Source of the DNA: Candidatus Saccharimonadota bacterium
GTDB lineage: Bacteria; Patescibacteriota; Saccharimonadia; Saccharimonadales; Saccharimonadaceae
NCBI GenBank assembly: GCA_905373795.1
Contig: CAJPUO010000001.1
Location: 1-64,000, forward strand
Reading direction: 5' to 3'
Length of the DNA stretch: 64,000 nt
The notes beneath the pieces are model-generated. The model did not search any database. It saw only the letters and a list, made by a program, of their open reading frames with translations, and was not told the DNA's origin. Shown here piece after piece: positions 30,357 to 38,953 of the stretch; positions within the stretch are counted from its first letter, which is position 1; each line of letters opens with the position of its first letter. The position numbers and the translations under genes are program-made.

Positions 30357-30698
30357 ATGAGAGTAAAACGAGGAGTCGCTGCCCGCGCAAAACATAAAAA
30401 GACGCTCAAATTAGCTAAGGGCATGCAGCACAATAGAACCCGTAGCTTCCGCCTGGCAAAGCAAGGCGTCATCCGGGCTTTACAGTACGCTTACCGCGAT
30501 CGCCGCAATAAAAAACGCGATTTGCGCAGCTTATGGATCACCCGCATTAACGCCGCTGCTCGCCAGGAAGGTACAACATACGGCAAGCTAATTGCAGGAT
30601 TGAAAGCGAACAATATCGCGCTTGATCGGAAAGTATTAGCAGAACTGGCAGTAAATGAGCCAAAGGCTTTCGCGGACATCGTAAAAGCAGCTTCGTAA
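30357..30698 (+). CDS. rplT: 50S ribosomal protein bL20
   Basis: The 113-aa protein matches L20 (MRVKRGVAARAKHKKTLKLAKG; HNRTRSFRLAKQ; RRNKKRDLRSLWITRINAA). It is the last gene of infC-rpmI-rplT and is followed by a strong terminator. It is an early assembly protein that binds 23S domain II. Confidence 0.97.
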   Translation: MRVKRGVAARAKHKKTLKLAKGMQHNRTRSFRLAKQGVIRALQYAYRDRRNKKRDLRSLWITRINAAARQEGTTYGKLIAGLKANNIALDRKVLAELAVNEPKAFADIVKAAS

Positions 30699-30716
30699 TT
30701 ACCCAAGTGTACCAAT

Positions 30717-30753
30717 AAAATAACCCTGACTACCCAGTAATCAGGGTTATTTT
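30717..30753. terminator. Bidirectional terminator, rplT/rnpB
   Basis: AAAATAACCCTGA pairs with TCAGGGTTATTTT, ending the ribosomal protein operon (plus) and the convergent RNase P RNA (minus). Confidence 0.9.
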
Positions 30754-30758
30754 ACGTT

Positions 30759-31104
30759 GCAGCCTGCCTATAAGCCGGGTTTTGTCGAGAACGATCATCT
30801 ATCTAGTTTGCTTGTTGCCAAGCAAATCAAGCGGTTATCGATTTACAAGCGGATCACTTCTAGCGTAAATCTCCTTGCAGCCAGCAGGGTTTACCTCTTG
30901 CCTGCGTCACCGCAGACAACTGCGAGCTCTTACCTCGCTCGTTTCACCTTTTCCTTAGTATTTTAATTAAACACTAAGGTAGTTTCGTTTCTGTGGCACT
31001 TTCCCTAGGGTTGCCCCCGGTCGCCGTTAGCGACTGCCGTATCCTTCGCTGCCCGGACTTTCCTCTTAGTGCAGCACGCGCCAAGCGACCGCTCAGCAGA
31101 CTAC
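30759..31104 (-). ncRNA. rnpB: RNase P RNA
   Basis: It is the catalytic RNA that matures tRNA 5' ends. Conserved parts are GAGGAAAGTCCGGGC near the 5' end, the GGCAACC/GGGAAAGTGCCACAGAAA core, GGTGAAACG and the 3' ACCCGGCTTATAGGC. P1 is formed by GTAGTCTGC/GCAGGCTGC. About 346 nt, type A-like layout by eye. TATAAT (31116-31111) lies 7 nt before the 5' end. Confidence 0.93.
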
Positions 31105-31142
31105 CGCTTCATTATACATTAAACTTTCATATAATCCCAAAC

Positions 31143-31291
31143 AAAAAACCCTAAGATCCTGCAAATACTTGATATTCCCCGCTTAAAAGCAAGGTGGGTG
31201 CTCGCAACTTATTACCACGATAATAAATCATTAAAGCTCCCTATCATATGATGTTAGGAAAATCATACGTACCCGCAGGCAACTTAGGGCT
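31143..31291 (-). ncRNA. ssrS: 6S RNA
   Basis: This ~149-nt RNA has the 6S architecture: closing stem CCCTAAG...CCTGC/GCAGG...CTTAGGG, a large central bubble with the small 3'-side hairpin CCTTGCT/AGCGGGG, and an apical stem TTATTA/TAATAA. The 3' bubble strand contains GCACCCACCTTG, very like known 6S RNAs. The -10 (TATAAT, 31303-31298) overlaps the stop of the M50 gene, and a U6 tract ends the RNA. 6S RNA mimics an open promoter and sequesters the housekeeping RNA polymerase. rnpB follows at once on the same strand. Confidence 0.82.
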
Positions 31292-31298
31292 ATCTCTA

Positions 31299-31946
31299 TT
31301 ATACACTAAAAATCATCATAAATACATCTAGTATAGTACTGATACAAGCGCTCATTACTCGGCCAATTGCACTAGAGAATAGCACAACAAGTAAAAAAAC
31401 TACCAATGTGCCGTATTGTTCAATTTGCTCCATCAGCCGCCTAGCGCTTTCCGGCGCTAAAGCATATAACAAGCGAGAACCGTCTAACGGCGGTACAGGC
31501 AGCATGTTAAACACGAAAAAGCCCAGATTAACGGATACTGTCATTGCTATCACCGATCCAAGAAAAGATGACGCAACCAACCCACCGTTACTAACAACAC
31601 CCATCAAGGCACCAATACCAAAAGCAAGAAAAGCTATAAAAAGATTAGTCAACGGCCCTGCCAATGCAACCATAGCAGCTCCCCACTCGCCATAACGGAC
31701 TCTATTAGGGTTAAATGGCACCGGTTTTGCGCCGCCAAACACTGGCCCGCCCAGCAGCGCCATGGTTAACGGCAGAAGAATAGTCATAAATGGGTCAATG
31801 TGCCTTAATGGGTTAAGGGTCAGTCGTCCTTCAATCTTTGCAGTATTATCCCCCAGAAAGTATCCCATAAAAGCATGCATAGCCTCATGAACCGTCATAG
31901 ACAAGAGAATAATAGCAAAAATCATTATGATACTCACAATAGACAT
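31299..31946 (-). CDS. M50-family site-2-type zinc metalloprotease
   Basis: The ~215-aa membrane protein has HEAMH (zinc site, about residue 20), a GGPVFGGAKPVPFNP segment and NMLPVPPLDGSRLL (the NPxPxxDG-like third-ligand motif), with five to six helices. It has no PDZ domain, so it is the minimal rhomboid-unrelated S2P type that cleaves membrane-bound factors. The extended -10 TGGTATAAT (31961-31956) precedes both a GTG at 31949 (7 nt, strictly leaderless) and the ATG at 31946 (3-nt leader); I chose the ATG. Confidence 0.88.
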   Translation of the reverse strand: MSIVSIIMIFAIILLSMTVHEAMHAFMGYFLGDNTAKIEGRLTLNPLRHIDPFMTILLPLTMALLGGPVFGGAKPVPFNPNRVRYGEWGAAMVALAGPLTNLFIAFLAFGIGALMGVVSNGGLVASSFLGSVIAMTVSVNLGFFVFNMLPVPPLDGSRLLYALAPESARRLMEQIEQYGTLVVFLLVVLFSSAIGRVMSACISTILDVFMMIFSV

Positions 31947-32043
31947 CACAGTAGCATTATACCATGACTAACCTACATCTTTATCAGCGTTAAATTCCAT
32001 AAGACAGCTTTATAAAACAAGTATATCAATAAAGTCTTTACTT

Positions 32044-32069
32044 AAAATAAAAGCACAACCCTAAGTGCT
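32044..32069 (-). terminator. Terminator after rsmD
   Basis: AGCAC-8 nt-GTGCT followed by TTTTATTTT on the minus strand. Confidence 0.7.
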
Positions 32070-32086
32070 GTGTTTACTTAACAAAT

Positions 32087-32632
32087 CTACTTCTCTCGAC
32101 GGAATCTGGTGAGGTGCGCCTCCCCATAACTACGATTGTCCACCACAACAATTCCGTTTTGAATTGGCACCTCACCTATTCCTGGGTGTGATAATATCAT
32201 ACATCCGCCTGGTTTGAGAAGCCCCATCAGTCGTGAAACTGTGGAAAACTGAGGGTTATGATATGGCGGATCAGCAAAAATGATATCAAACTTCTCTGTT
32301 ACGCTCATGCTTTCCAACCAATTCGATACCGTTGTTTTTATTACAATAGATTTTTCATCAACACCCAAATTGGCTATGTTTTCGGCGATAATGCGCTGCG
32401 CGACCCGGTCTCGCTCCACAAAAAACACCGACTCGGCGCCGCGACTGAGCGCTTCCAAACCAATCGCGCCAGAGCCGGCAAAGACATCCAACACTCGCGC
32501 GCCGCGAACCGTCTCGCCTAGTGAATTAAACATCGCCGAACGGACTCGTTCGCCCATGGGATGTGTCGTTGAGCCTGGCGGCGTTTGAATAAATCGTCCG
32601 CCAAATTCCCCAGCGATGATGCGCACTCTCAC
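32087..32632 (-). CDS. rsmD: 16S rRNA (guanine966-N2)-methyltransferase
   Basis: The 181-aa SAM-dependent methyltransferase has RIIAGEFGGR at the N-terminus, VLDVFAGSGAIGLEALSRGA (motif I) and the catalytic FADPPYH (motif IV). It methylates G966 of 16S rRNA during 30S assembly. The start is GTG (32632), overlapping the TGA of the upstream gene (GTGA), so translation is coupled. Last gene of recG-32629-rsmD. Confidence 0.93.
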   Translation of the reverse strand: MRVRIIAGEFGGRFIQTPPGSTTHPMGERVRSAMFNSLGETVRGARVLDVFAGSGAIGLEALSRGAESVFFVERDRVAQRIIAENIANLGVDEKSIVIKTTVSNWLESMSVTEKFDIIFADPPYHNPQFSTVSRLMGLLKPGGCMILSHPGIGEVPIQNGIVVVDNRSYGEAHLTRFRREK

Positions 32633-33444
32633 CGTTTTGCCTCAAGCTTCCAAATCGACGCTAGCCAGCCCAGCATGACGGCTTTGATGATGATTGGCAT
32701 CAACTCATGGTTGGTCTGCCACGCCAGATCCGTCGTCCAGCCGTTTTTACCAAAGTTGTCATACATTTTCATGGCCGCCACAGCGTGAACTTGCTCCAAA
32801 TAGTATTCCCGATAGTCTTGCTGCTTGACCTGCAAAATCTCAGCCTCACTCGGCACAGCGTCCTTAAAGCGTGGATAAGCCACCACGCTTGCCACGCCCG
32901 CTTCAAACGCCACGTGCATGGTCATCATGCCTTTAGCACCCCAAAACTTCCAGTTGTTTTTGATGAGCTCAATCCCCGTGTCACCCTTCATGACATTTTT
33001 CTTGAGAATTGAGGTTCGCGTCTCCAAGCCTTCGCCACCGCGCAACTCCTCCATTGCCTGTTCCAGCGGGAAATGATGCGCCGGCGTCAGACCATCGGTG
33101 ATAGCGTGCGCCATCCACGCGGCTTCAAAGGCGGCTCGTTCAGAATTACGTTTCTGCAGCGCCTTCGCTAGGTTATCAATATGCTGGTCAATCATCTCCA
33201 AAAGCGCCGTGTCGTTTGGATCGTCTGGATTGATGAAATGCCACGGCTCGTCAACGGCTGGACTTTTACGCTTGACGCCGTCAGGACCGTTTTTGCCTTC
33301 AAAGTGCAGGATATCTTTAATATCAGGAAACTCACACCAATCAGGCAGCATTGGCTTAATGTGTCGCCTGGCTACTCGATCTATCTTTTGATGAACACCG
33401 ATAAATCGGCCAGAGCCATCTCTAATTGTCGTTCCTGCATACAT
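32629..33444 (-). CDS. Possible zinc-dependent phospholipase C/P1-nuclease-like protein
   Basis: The 271-aa protein contains AAWMAHAITDGLTPAHHFPLEQ (about 108-129, given in two parts AAWMAHAITDG and LTPAHHFPLEQ). The HxxxDxxxPxHH pattern resembles zinc ligands of zinc-dependent phospholipase C and S1/P1 nucleases. Other His residues (PWHFINPDD, MHVAFEAG, QTNHELMP) could complete a trinuclear site. No signal peptide is seen, so it seems cytoplasmic, which is unusual for that fold. It lies between recG (1-bp gap) and rsmD (4-bp overlap). Fold assignment is tentative. Confidence 0.5.
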   Translation of the reverse strand: MYAGTTIRDGSGRFIGVHQKIDRVARRHIKPMLPDWCEFPDIKDILHFEGKNGPDGVKRKSPAVDEPWHFINPDDPNDTALLEMIDQHIDNLAKALQKRNSERAAFEAAWMAHAITDGLTPAHHFPLEQAMEELRGGEGLETRTSILKKNVMKGDTGIELIKNNWKFWGAKGMMTMHVAFEAGVASVVAYPRFKDAVPSEAEILQVKQQDYREYYLEQVHAVAAMKMYDNFGKNGWTTDLAWQTNHELMPIIIKAVMLGWLASIWKLEAKR

Positions 33445-33445
33445 A

Positions 33446-35491
33446 TTAATTCAAAATGGTTAATCGCTGATAGCGACTGACGGCACGCGCCAGATGGTTA
33501 TATTGTAACAAATCCTGCCCCTCTTTTACAAAGCGCTCGGCTTCCGTTTGCGCACGGGCAATCAGCGGCGTGTCGCTCAGTGAGGCAATTTTTAGGTTGA
33601 GCGTGCCATGCTGCGCTCGCCCGTAAATCTCGCCAGGACCGCGCAGTTTCAGGTCAACTTCCGCCAGGTAAAAGCCATTTTGGGATTTCTCAATTTCCCT
33701 GAGGCGCTGACTCGGTTTATCATGACCCGACATCATCAGATGACAAAAGCTCTGGTGCTCGCCACGTCCAACCCGCCCGCGTAGCTGATGAAGCTGGCTG
33801 AGACCAAAATGATCGGCATTTTCGATAAGCATGACTGTGGCGTTCGGTACGTTGACACCAACTTCCACCACCGTGGTACTCACCAGCATATCAATTTCAC
33901 CGTTCGCGAATTGCTGCATGACCGCAGCCTTTTCCTCCGACGGCAATTTACCGTGTAGCAGCCCAAGGCGACGATGATGAAACATCGTTTTTGCTAATTT
34001 GTGATATTCCGCCTCGACCGATTTTTTGTCGTTGTCAGGATTATCATCAATCAACGGACAAATGACATAGGCTTGGCGACCCTGGGCTAGTTCGTAGTCA
34101 ATGGCTTCGTAAAGTTTCGGCGCTGAGGGCGGCGACCAAATTTTCGTTTCAATCGGCTGACGGCCAGCTGGTAGCTCATCCAAAATCGAGATATCCAGTT
34201 CACCATACAAGGTCAACGCCAAACTGCGTGGAATCGGCGTGGCGGTCATGTTGAGTAGATGCGGCATGTAGTCTGCCTTTTGCAGCAACGCCTGCCGCTG
34301 CTTGACGCCAAATCGATGCTGCTCGTCAATCACCACAAATCCCAATTTATGGTACGCCACTTTTTCCTGAATCAGCGCATGCGTACCAACCACCACGTTG
34401 ATGTTGCCATTTGCCAAGTTATCCAGCAGCTGCCGCCGCGCTGCGCCCTTGACCTGCCCCGTCAGTAGAGCCACCGACACACCAAACGGCGATAACAGCT
34501 CATACAGCGTCTTTGCGTGCTGAGCCGCCAAAATCTCCGTCGGCGCCATGATGGCCGTCTGAAAACCAGCCTGCGCCACTTCCGCCGCCACCAGCCCGGC
34601 AACCACTGTTTTACCCGAACCAACATCGCCTTGCAATAATCGGTTCATTGGATGTTCGGACTCCAAATCTTGCAAAATCTGCCAGGCGGCGCGGCGCTGC
34701 GCGTTGGTCAAGGGAAACGGCAGCTGCTCAACAAATTGCTTAACGACCGACTGATTGAACGGGATGCGCCAGCCAGTCAACTTGGTTTGCTCTTGCTTAT
34801 TAAATTGTGCCGCCAAGATCATTTCAAACAATTCTTCAAACGCCAAGCGTTCACGACCGCGAGCAATTTCCTGATGATTTTTCGGCGCGTGGAGAAACTT
34901 GACGGCCTCCGCGCGGCTGACTAGTTTTTGCCGCTGGACAATGTGCTCCGGCAGCGTTTCGGGCAAAAATTCCATGATGGGGCGCAGATTCTTCAGCAAA
35001 TCCTGCACGGTTTTGGGGCGGAGGTTTTTGATGGATTTATAGACCGGATGAATGCCTGACGTATGGTGGATGTCGGATGTATCAGTTGACTTGGCGAGTT
35101 CGACGGATGGATTGCTGATTTGGTAGCTGTTATACTGCATGCCAAATTGACCAGAAAACATGAATTCAGCGTCAGATTTGAGCTGTGACTCACGGTACGG
35201 CTGATTGAACCAAACAGCCTTCACCTTGCCAGAATCATCCGCCAACACCGCCGTAGTAATCCTCAAGCCTCGGCGCACAATGCGCGTGGAAATCGACTCG
35301 CAGCGCGCCCGCACCGTCACTTTACCCGGCTGAAGATCAGCAATGTTAACCGCCGCCGAATAATCATCATACACCCGCGGCAAAAAATCTAAGGCGTCCG
35401 CTACCGTCTCCAAACCCGCCGCCGACAGCGCCTGGGCGGTTTTAGGGCCGACGCCTTTGATATGCTTTAATAAAGTCGTTGTCAAGACCAT
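33446..35491 (-). CDS. recG: ATP-dependent DNA helicase RecG
   Basis: The 681-aa helicase has the N-terminal wedge/OB domain (about 60-150), Walker A GDVGSGKT (near 290), FVVIDEQHRFG (DEQH), MTATPIPRSLALT and the C-terminal QLRGRVGRGEHQSFC plus TRG-type end. RecG remodels stalled forks and branch-migrates Holliday junctions. The ATG is 9 nt after TACAAT (35505-35500), giving almost no leader. It heads the recG operon. Confidence 0.97.
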   Translation of the reverse strand: MVLTTTLLKHIKGVGPKTAQALSAAGLETVADALDFLPRVYDDYSAAVNIADLQPGKVTVRARCESISTRIVRRGLRITTAVLADDSGKVKAVWFNQPYRESQLKSDAEFMFSGQFGMQYNSYQISNPSVELAKSTDTSDIHHTSGIHPVYKSIKNLRPKTVQDLLKNLRPIMEFLPETLPEHIVQRQKLVSRAEAVKFLHAPKNHQEIARGRERLAFEELFEMILAAQFNKQEQTKLTGWRIPFNQSVVKQFVEQLPFPLTNAQRRAAWQILQDLESEHPMNRLLQGDVGSGKTVVAGLVAAEVAQAGFQTAIMAPTEILAAQHAKTLYELLSPFGVSVALLTGQVKGAARRQLLDNLANGNINVVVGTHALIQEKVAYHKLGFVVIDEQHRFGVKQRQALLQKADYMPHLLNMTATPIPRSLALTLYGELDISILDELPAGRQPIETKIWSPPSAPKLYEAIDYELAQGRQAYVICPLIDDNPDNDKKSVEAEYHKLAKTMFHHRRLGLLHGKLPSEEKAAVMQQFANGEIDMLVSTTVVEVGVNVPNATVMLIENADHFGLSQLHQLRGRVGRGEHQSFCHLMMSGHDKPSQRLREIEKSQNGFYLAEVDLKLRGPGEIYGRAQHGTLNLKIASLSDTPLIARAQTEAERFVKEGQDLLQYNHLARAVSRYQRLTILN

Positions 35492-35584
35492 CCTGTTCTA
35501 TTGTAGCTTCCTGTAGTCATAAAGTCCAAAGGTACCCAAACTACGAATTATGTAGGAAGGACTTTATTTTTACATAACTGAGTC

Positions 35585-35613
35585 TTGACTAATTAAAGAA
35601 ATACCTCTACAAT
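35585..35613 (+). promoter_or_regulatory. rpmB promoter (TTGACT-17-TACAAT)
   Basis: TTGACT (35585-35590), 17 bp, TACAAT (35608-35613). Upstream, AAAGTCC...GGACTTTATTTTT (35520-35571) forms a terminator-like hairpin between recG and rpmB. Confidence 0.7.
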
Positions 35614-35651
35614 ACTAGAGATTAGATACTAACCTTAAAGAGAGAGTGAAA

Positions 35652-35867
35652 ATGGCATCACGATGTGAATTGACAGGCAAAGGCAAGCAATACGGACACA
35701 ACGTTAGCTTTTCTTTGCGCCGCACTAAGCGCGTCTTTAAGCCAAATCTTCAGAAAAAGACTTTTGTTGTAAACGGTCAGAAAATTACTATGATTTTAAG
35801 CACAAAAGCAATACGGACACTGAAGAAAAAAGGATTGCTGCAACCGCCAGCTGCAAAGGCTGCTTAA
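35652..35867 (+). CDS. rpmB: 50S ribosomal protein bL28
   Basis: The 71-aa protein starts MASRCELTGKGKQYGHNVSFS, the standard L28 N-terminus, so I use this ATG and not the GTG at 35646. NGQKITMILSTKAIRTLKKKG follows. A GAGAGAG purine tract precedes the start. A single-gene unit with promoter and terminator, divergent from recG. Confidence 0.95.
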   Translation: MASRCELTGKGKQYGHNVSFSLRRTKRVFKPNLQKKTFVVNGQKITMILSTKAIRTLKKKGLLQPPAAKAA

Positions 35868-35871
35868 CTAT

Positions 35872-35900
35872 AAAACCCTGTCGCAACAGACAGGGTTTTT
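35872..35900. terminator. rpmB terminator
   Basis: AAAACCCTGTC-gcaaca-GACAGGGTTTTT, also facing the convergent MBL-fold gene. Confidence 0.9.
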
Positions 35901-35921
35901 ACTAGCCCCAATTACTTACGT

Positions 35922-36560
35922 CTATGTTTTCGATATTTGAACAACAGTTAAGCTATCAGGCAAATCAGCAGGCTTCTTTAATCTCCATTTTACCCCAGCT
36001 TCCACAACATTTGCATTTAATTCTTTCATAAAATCTTCTACACCAGCCTGAGGAACTTCATAATTTATAGATGAATCTGCATAATGAACTGGAATAACCA
36101 CCTTTGGGTCTAGTTGCCGAACCATAGAAGAAGCACTCACGGCATCTAATGTATAGCCGCTACCTCCTACCGGTATAATTGCAAAATCAACCACACCAAT
36201 ATCTTCAAGCTGATCATCGCTAAGTTTTGGCTGAATATTGCCAATCACCACCCCTCTTACGTCGCCGACAGATATCTTATATATCGTAGATTTTTTACCA
36301 TCAGCATCAGTATCAATATGACGCCGAGCAGGAATACCAGAAATTGCTACATCGCCAACTTCATACTCGCCAGGACCATTGAGTAATAGTCTTGGTGCAG
36401 GGTCGGTAACTGCAAATCTATCTTCCGTAGCTACTTCAACACTATCTTTAACCGAAACATTCTTAGCGCCGACAACTGCTAGATTTGGATCAAAAACTAC
36501 CCGCACCTTCTTTGTAGCAAATACTATAGCATTTGCGCCCTTATATTCTATATCAAACAT
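35922..36560 (-). CDS. MBL-fold (UlaG-like) hydrolase family protein
   Basis: The 212-aa protein resembles short metallo-beta-lactamase-fold proteins of the UlaG/lactonase-like group (FDIEYKGANAIVF, VVFDPN, NGPGEYEVGDVAISGI, VVIPVHYADSS). The canonical HxHxDH motif is not present: the usual segment reads LLNGPGEYEVG. It is therefore probably a divergent, possibly inactive, member. It lies 2 bp after a winged-helix gene with which it forms an operon. Confidence 0.7.
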   Translation of the reverse strand: MFDIEYKGANAIVFATKKVRVVFDPNLAVVGAKNVSVKDSVEVATEDRFAVTDPAPRLLLNGPGEYEVGDVAISGIPARRHIDTDADGKKSTIYKISVGDVRGVVIGNIQPKLSDDQLEDIGVVDFAIIPVGGSGYTLDAVSASSMVRQLDPKVVIPVHYADSSINYEVPQAGVEDFMKELNANVVEAGVKWRLKKPADLPDSLTVVQISKT

Positions 36561-36562
36561 CC

Positions 36563-37147
36563 CTACTCCTTTCTCAATATATTTTCCGTATCAATCAATA
36601 CCGAATGTTTGCCTTCAATGATATCCATTATAAACCGATCTCTAACGCTTAATCGATAGTAAAAATCCTCATACGACATTACTGAATAATTTAATTCATT
36701 ATTCTCTACCTTCTCTATTTTCTTAACTAGGCTACCAGCGTCTGCTGCTGATATATCGCCCACTAACAGCAAATCTATTTTACCGTCAGCGTCGCCGACC
36801 AATTTCCCAGCAGATATTATAACTTTAATGTTAGACATCCTAGATAAGGTCTTCGCCCAAACCTTGCTAGAATCATTACCCTGCAGATTCCTTTTATCGG
36901 AAAAAATGACGCTTAGAGGCTCCAAATACCTATAACCTATGTTAGTACTATAGTAAAGTTTATTGTCTATATTATCCGACTGCACGATACCAACAGAAAC
37001 CATATTAGCCAGCTCCCGGCGAACGGAATTTATCTGCTCGTCAATAAGCCTGGTAATTTCCCGCACGTAAAACGATTTTTCTGGATTGTTCAGAAATAGG
37101 TGTAATAATTTTACTCTCGTTTTTGAGCCGAATAACGAATCAATCAT
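36563..37147 (-). CDS. Winged-helix protein with degenerate nucleotidyltransferase-like domain
   Basis: The 194-aa protein has an N-terminal winged helix (residues 1-80: FGSKTRVKLLHLFLNNP, FYVREITRLID, VRRELANMVSVGIV) and a C-terminal alpha/beta domain (IKVIISAGKLVGDADGKIDLLLVGD in two parts: IKVIISAGKLVG, KIDLLLVGD). The latter recalls minimal nucleotidyltransferase folds, but a full GSxxxxDxD motif is missing. It probably regulates transcription, perhaps of its own operon with the MBL gene. TGGTACAAT (37162-37157) is 9 nt before the ATG. Confidence 0.7.
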   Translation of the reverse strand: MIDSLFGSKTRVKLLHLFLNNPEKSFYVREITRLIDEQINSVRRELANMVSVGIVQSDNIDNKLYYSTNIGYRYLEPLSVIFSDKRNLQGNDSSKVWAKTLSRMSNIKVIISAGKLVGDADGKIDLLLVGDISAADAGSLVKKIEKVENNELNYSVMSYEDFYYRLSVRDRFIMDIIEGKHSVLIDTENILRKE

Positions 37148-37186
37148 CGTTCTATAATTGTACCATAATCTTTACTTGCTCTCCAG

Positions 37187-38056
37187 TTACCTGCCCTCTA
37201 AAATTTGCATCAAGTAACGTTCGCAGCTAGCAAGATCGCCCCAAACAATAAACGGATTTTTTCTGAACCAAGTCATTTGTTTTTTCACCAAGCGCATGTC
37301 GCTCTTTATAAATTCTTGCAACATTTCTTTTTCATTTAGCACACATTTTTTATGCTTTTTAATTATCGAATAAATATTGCCTGTCATGGCTTCATTGTTC
37401 CAGCCAAATTCATCAGCTGCCATTGTAGTTTCATTCACAACGTTGTTTTTTATCATACATTCAGCTCTTTTGGCAATTCGTTTATGTAGTGTTTTTTTCA
37501 ACGTTGTTACACCAACCACAATAGTATTATTAGGTGGACACTTACTTCTCTCTCCTCTTATACCGCCCCTTTCGATCGTCCGAATTAGATGCCTTTTATT
37601 TTGAATATTGTCTGGTAATTTTATGTTGTTTTTTACACAATAACTTTGTAACGCCAAGATATTCATCTTTTGAAGCGTTGTTCTTTTTTCAACAATTGGC
37701 AAATTTCCAAATTCAAAGTTGAACAATATTGCATCAATGTAAAGGCCAGAGCCGCCAGCCAGAATCGGCAAATGCCCCCTTGACCTGATATCGTCAATCT
37801 TTGCGTCAGCGTATCTTTTAAAGTCTGCTGCCGTATAATACTCTCCCGGATTTACCAAATCTATCCCCCAATGCACGACACTCTGTCTCTCTTCAATAGA
37901 CGGCTTAGCTGTACCGATATCCAGGCCGCGATAAATCGCGCGCGAGTCAGCTGAGATAATTTCACCATTAAACTCTTTTGCGAGCTTAATACTAAGTCCA
38001 GTTTTTCCACTTGCTGTCGGTCCAACAATCACTATCAACGGCAAAGAATCTTTCAT
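37187..38056 (-). CDS. miaA: tRNA dimethylallyltransferase
   Basis: MiaA adds an isopentenyl group to A37 of tRNAs reading UNN codons. The 289-aa protein has GPTASGKT (12-19), SADSRAIYRGLDIGTAKP, GGSGLYIDAI and the C-terminal QMTWFRKNP. Its ATG overlaps the stop of the alkyltransferase-like gene (ATGA). Last gene of the thrS unit. Confidence 0.95.
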   Translation of the reverse strand: MKDSLPLIVIVGPTASGKTGLSIKLAKEFNGEIISADSRAIYRGLDIGTAKPSIEERQSVVHWGIDLVNPGEYYTAADFKRYADAKIDDIRSRGHLPILAGGSGLYIDAILFNFEFGNLPIVEKRTTLQKMNILALQSYCVKNNIKLPDNIQNKRHLIRTIERGGIRGERSKCPPNNTIVVGVTTLKKTLHKRIAKRAECMIKNNVVNETTMAADEFGWNNEAMTGNIYSIIKKHKKCVLNEKEMLQEFIKSDMRLVKKQMTWFRKNPFIVWGDLASCERYLMQILEGR

Positions 38057-38376
38057 AGTCTAGGTCTCCATCGCCGCTCATCAAAATCAACCACCCGATA
38101 CGATTCGTCGCAAATAATACCGTCTTGTTTAAGAAGCTGCCGCTGAGATTCCTGTCCATCAGGAAATCCTGTCGCTAAACCGCCCTTTGCGTTTACCAGA
38201 CGATGCCATGGCAGGCTAATTGGCCCGCCATGAGCAATCTGCCCAACTTGCCGCGCCGCATACGGATACCCCGCCATAGCCGCTAAATCACCATAGGTAG
38301 TCACTTTATCTTCAGGCAACTGCGCCATTAATTCATAAACTTTATCGCGCAAACTAACTATTGGCAACCCGCTCAA
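38053..38376 (-). CDS. Alkyltransferase-like protein (ATL)
   Basis: The 107-aa protein is an MGMT DNA-binding domain with the reactive Cys replaced: PWHRLV stands where alkyltransferases have PCHRV. ATLs bind O6-alkylguanine and hand lesions to nucleotide excision repair without removing the alkyl group. TTYGDLAAMAGYPYAARQVG is the helix-turn-helix with the Arg finger. The start is a TTG (38376), overlapping the HAD gene end by 23 bp. Confidence 0.88.
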   Translation of the reverse strand: MSGLPIVSLRDKVYELMAQLPEDKVTTYGDLAAMAGYPYAARQVGQIAHGGPISLPWHRLVNAKGGLATGFPDGQESQRQLLKQDGIICDESYRVVDFDERRWRPRL

Positions 38377-38953
38377 TTCTCTGTTCCACCTCTATCCAAT
38401 CAGCACAGCGAACAATACCTTCACCCGCCTCGACTATCGTCCTACTCCACGGAAAATCGCCAAATAACAACGCACAGCCTGGATCTAATACACCCTCCTC
38501 TAGCGCCTTATTCAAATGATGCATAGAATCATCAACCAGAACATCAGCTCCTATTTTCCTTAGAGTTTCATGTTTTGAACCGTACCAGCCAACAAACTCA
38601 ATCGCATCAAACACTCCAGGCGCATCCCGTTCAATCATCGATTCTGTTATAGGTCTCTCATGTTCTTTTCGAGCGGTTACAACTACCAGCCTGTGTCCTT
38701 CTGCACGTAGATCGTTTAGTACGCGGAATGCATTATCATACATTTCTATTTGACGGTACTCTTCGGCGTCTTGCAACATTCCTAATCGCCGCAACAATTC
38801 GGCATCACCGACACCCCACCCATCATAATCAGGTTCGTGCTGATGCTCAAAATCAACACTTGCATTAAATTTCTTATTATAGGAGTCTATAAAATATTTT
38901 GCCGTCGGAAACAGCGTATCGTCACAGTCAACAGCAATGGTTAATTTTCTCAT
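38354..38953 (-). CDS. HAD-family 5'(3')-nucleotidase-like phosphatase
   Basis: The 199-aa protein has the HAD motifs VDCDDTLFPTA (motif I, two Asp), VVVTAR (motif II) and VLVDDSMHHL (motif IV), as in 5'(3')-deoxyribonucleotidases. It probably dephosphorylates nucleotides. The ATG overlaps the thrS stop as TGATG; a GTG three bases upstream is an alternative. Confidence 0.82.
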   Translation of the reverse strand: MRKLTIAVDCDDTLFPTAKYFIDSYNKKFNASVDFEHQHEPDYDGWGVGDAELLRRLGMLQDAEEYRQIEMYDNAFRVLNDLRAEGHRLVVVTARKEHERPITESMIERDAPGVFDAIEFVGWYGSKHETLRKIGADVLVDDSMHHLNKALEEGVLDPGCALLFGDFPWSRTIVEAGEGIVRCADWIEVEQRIERVANS

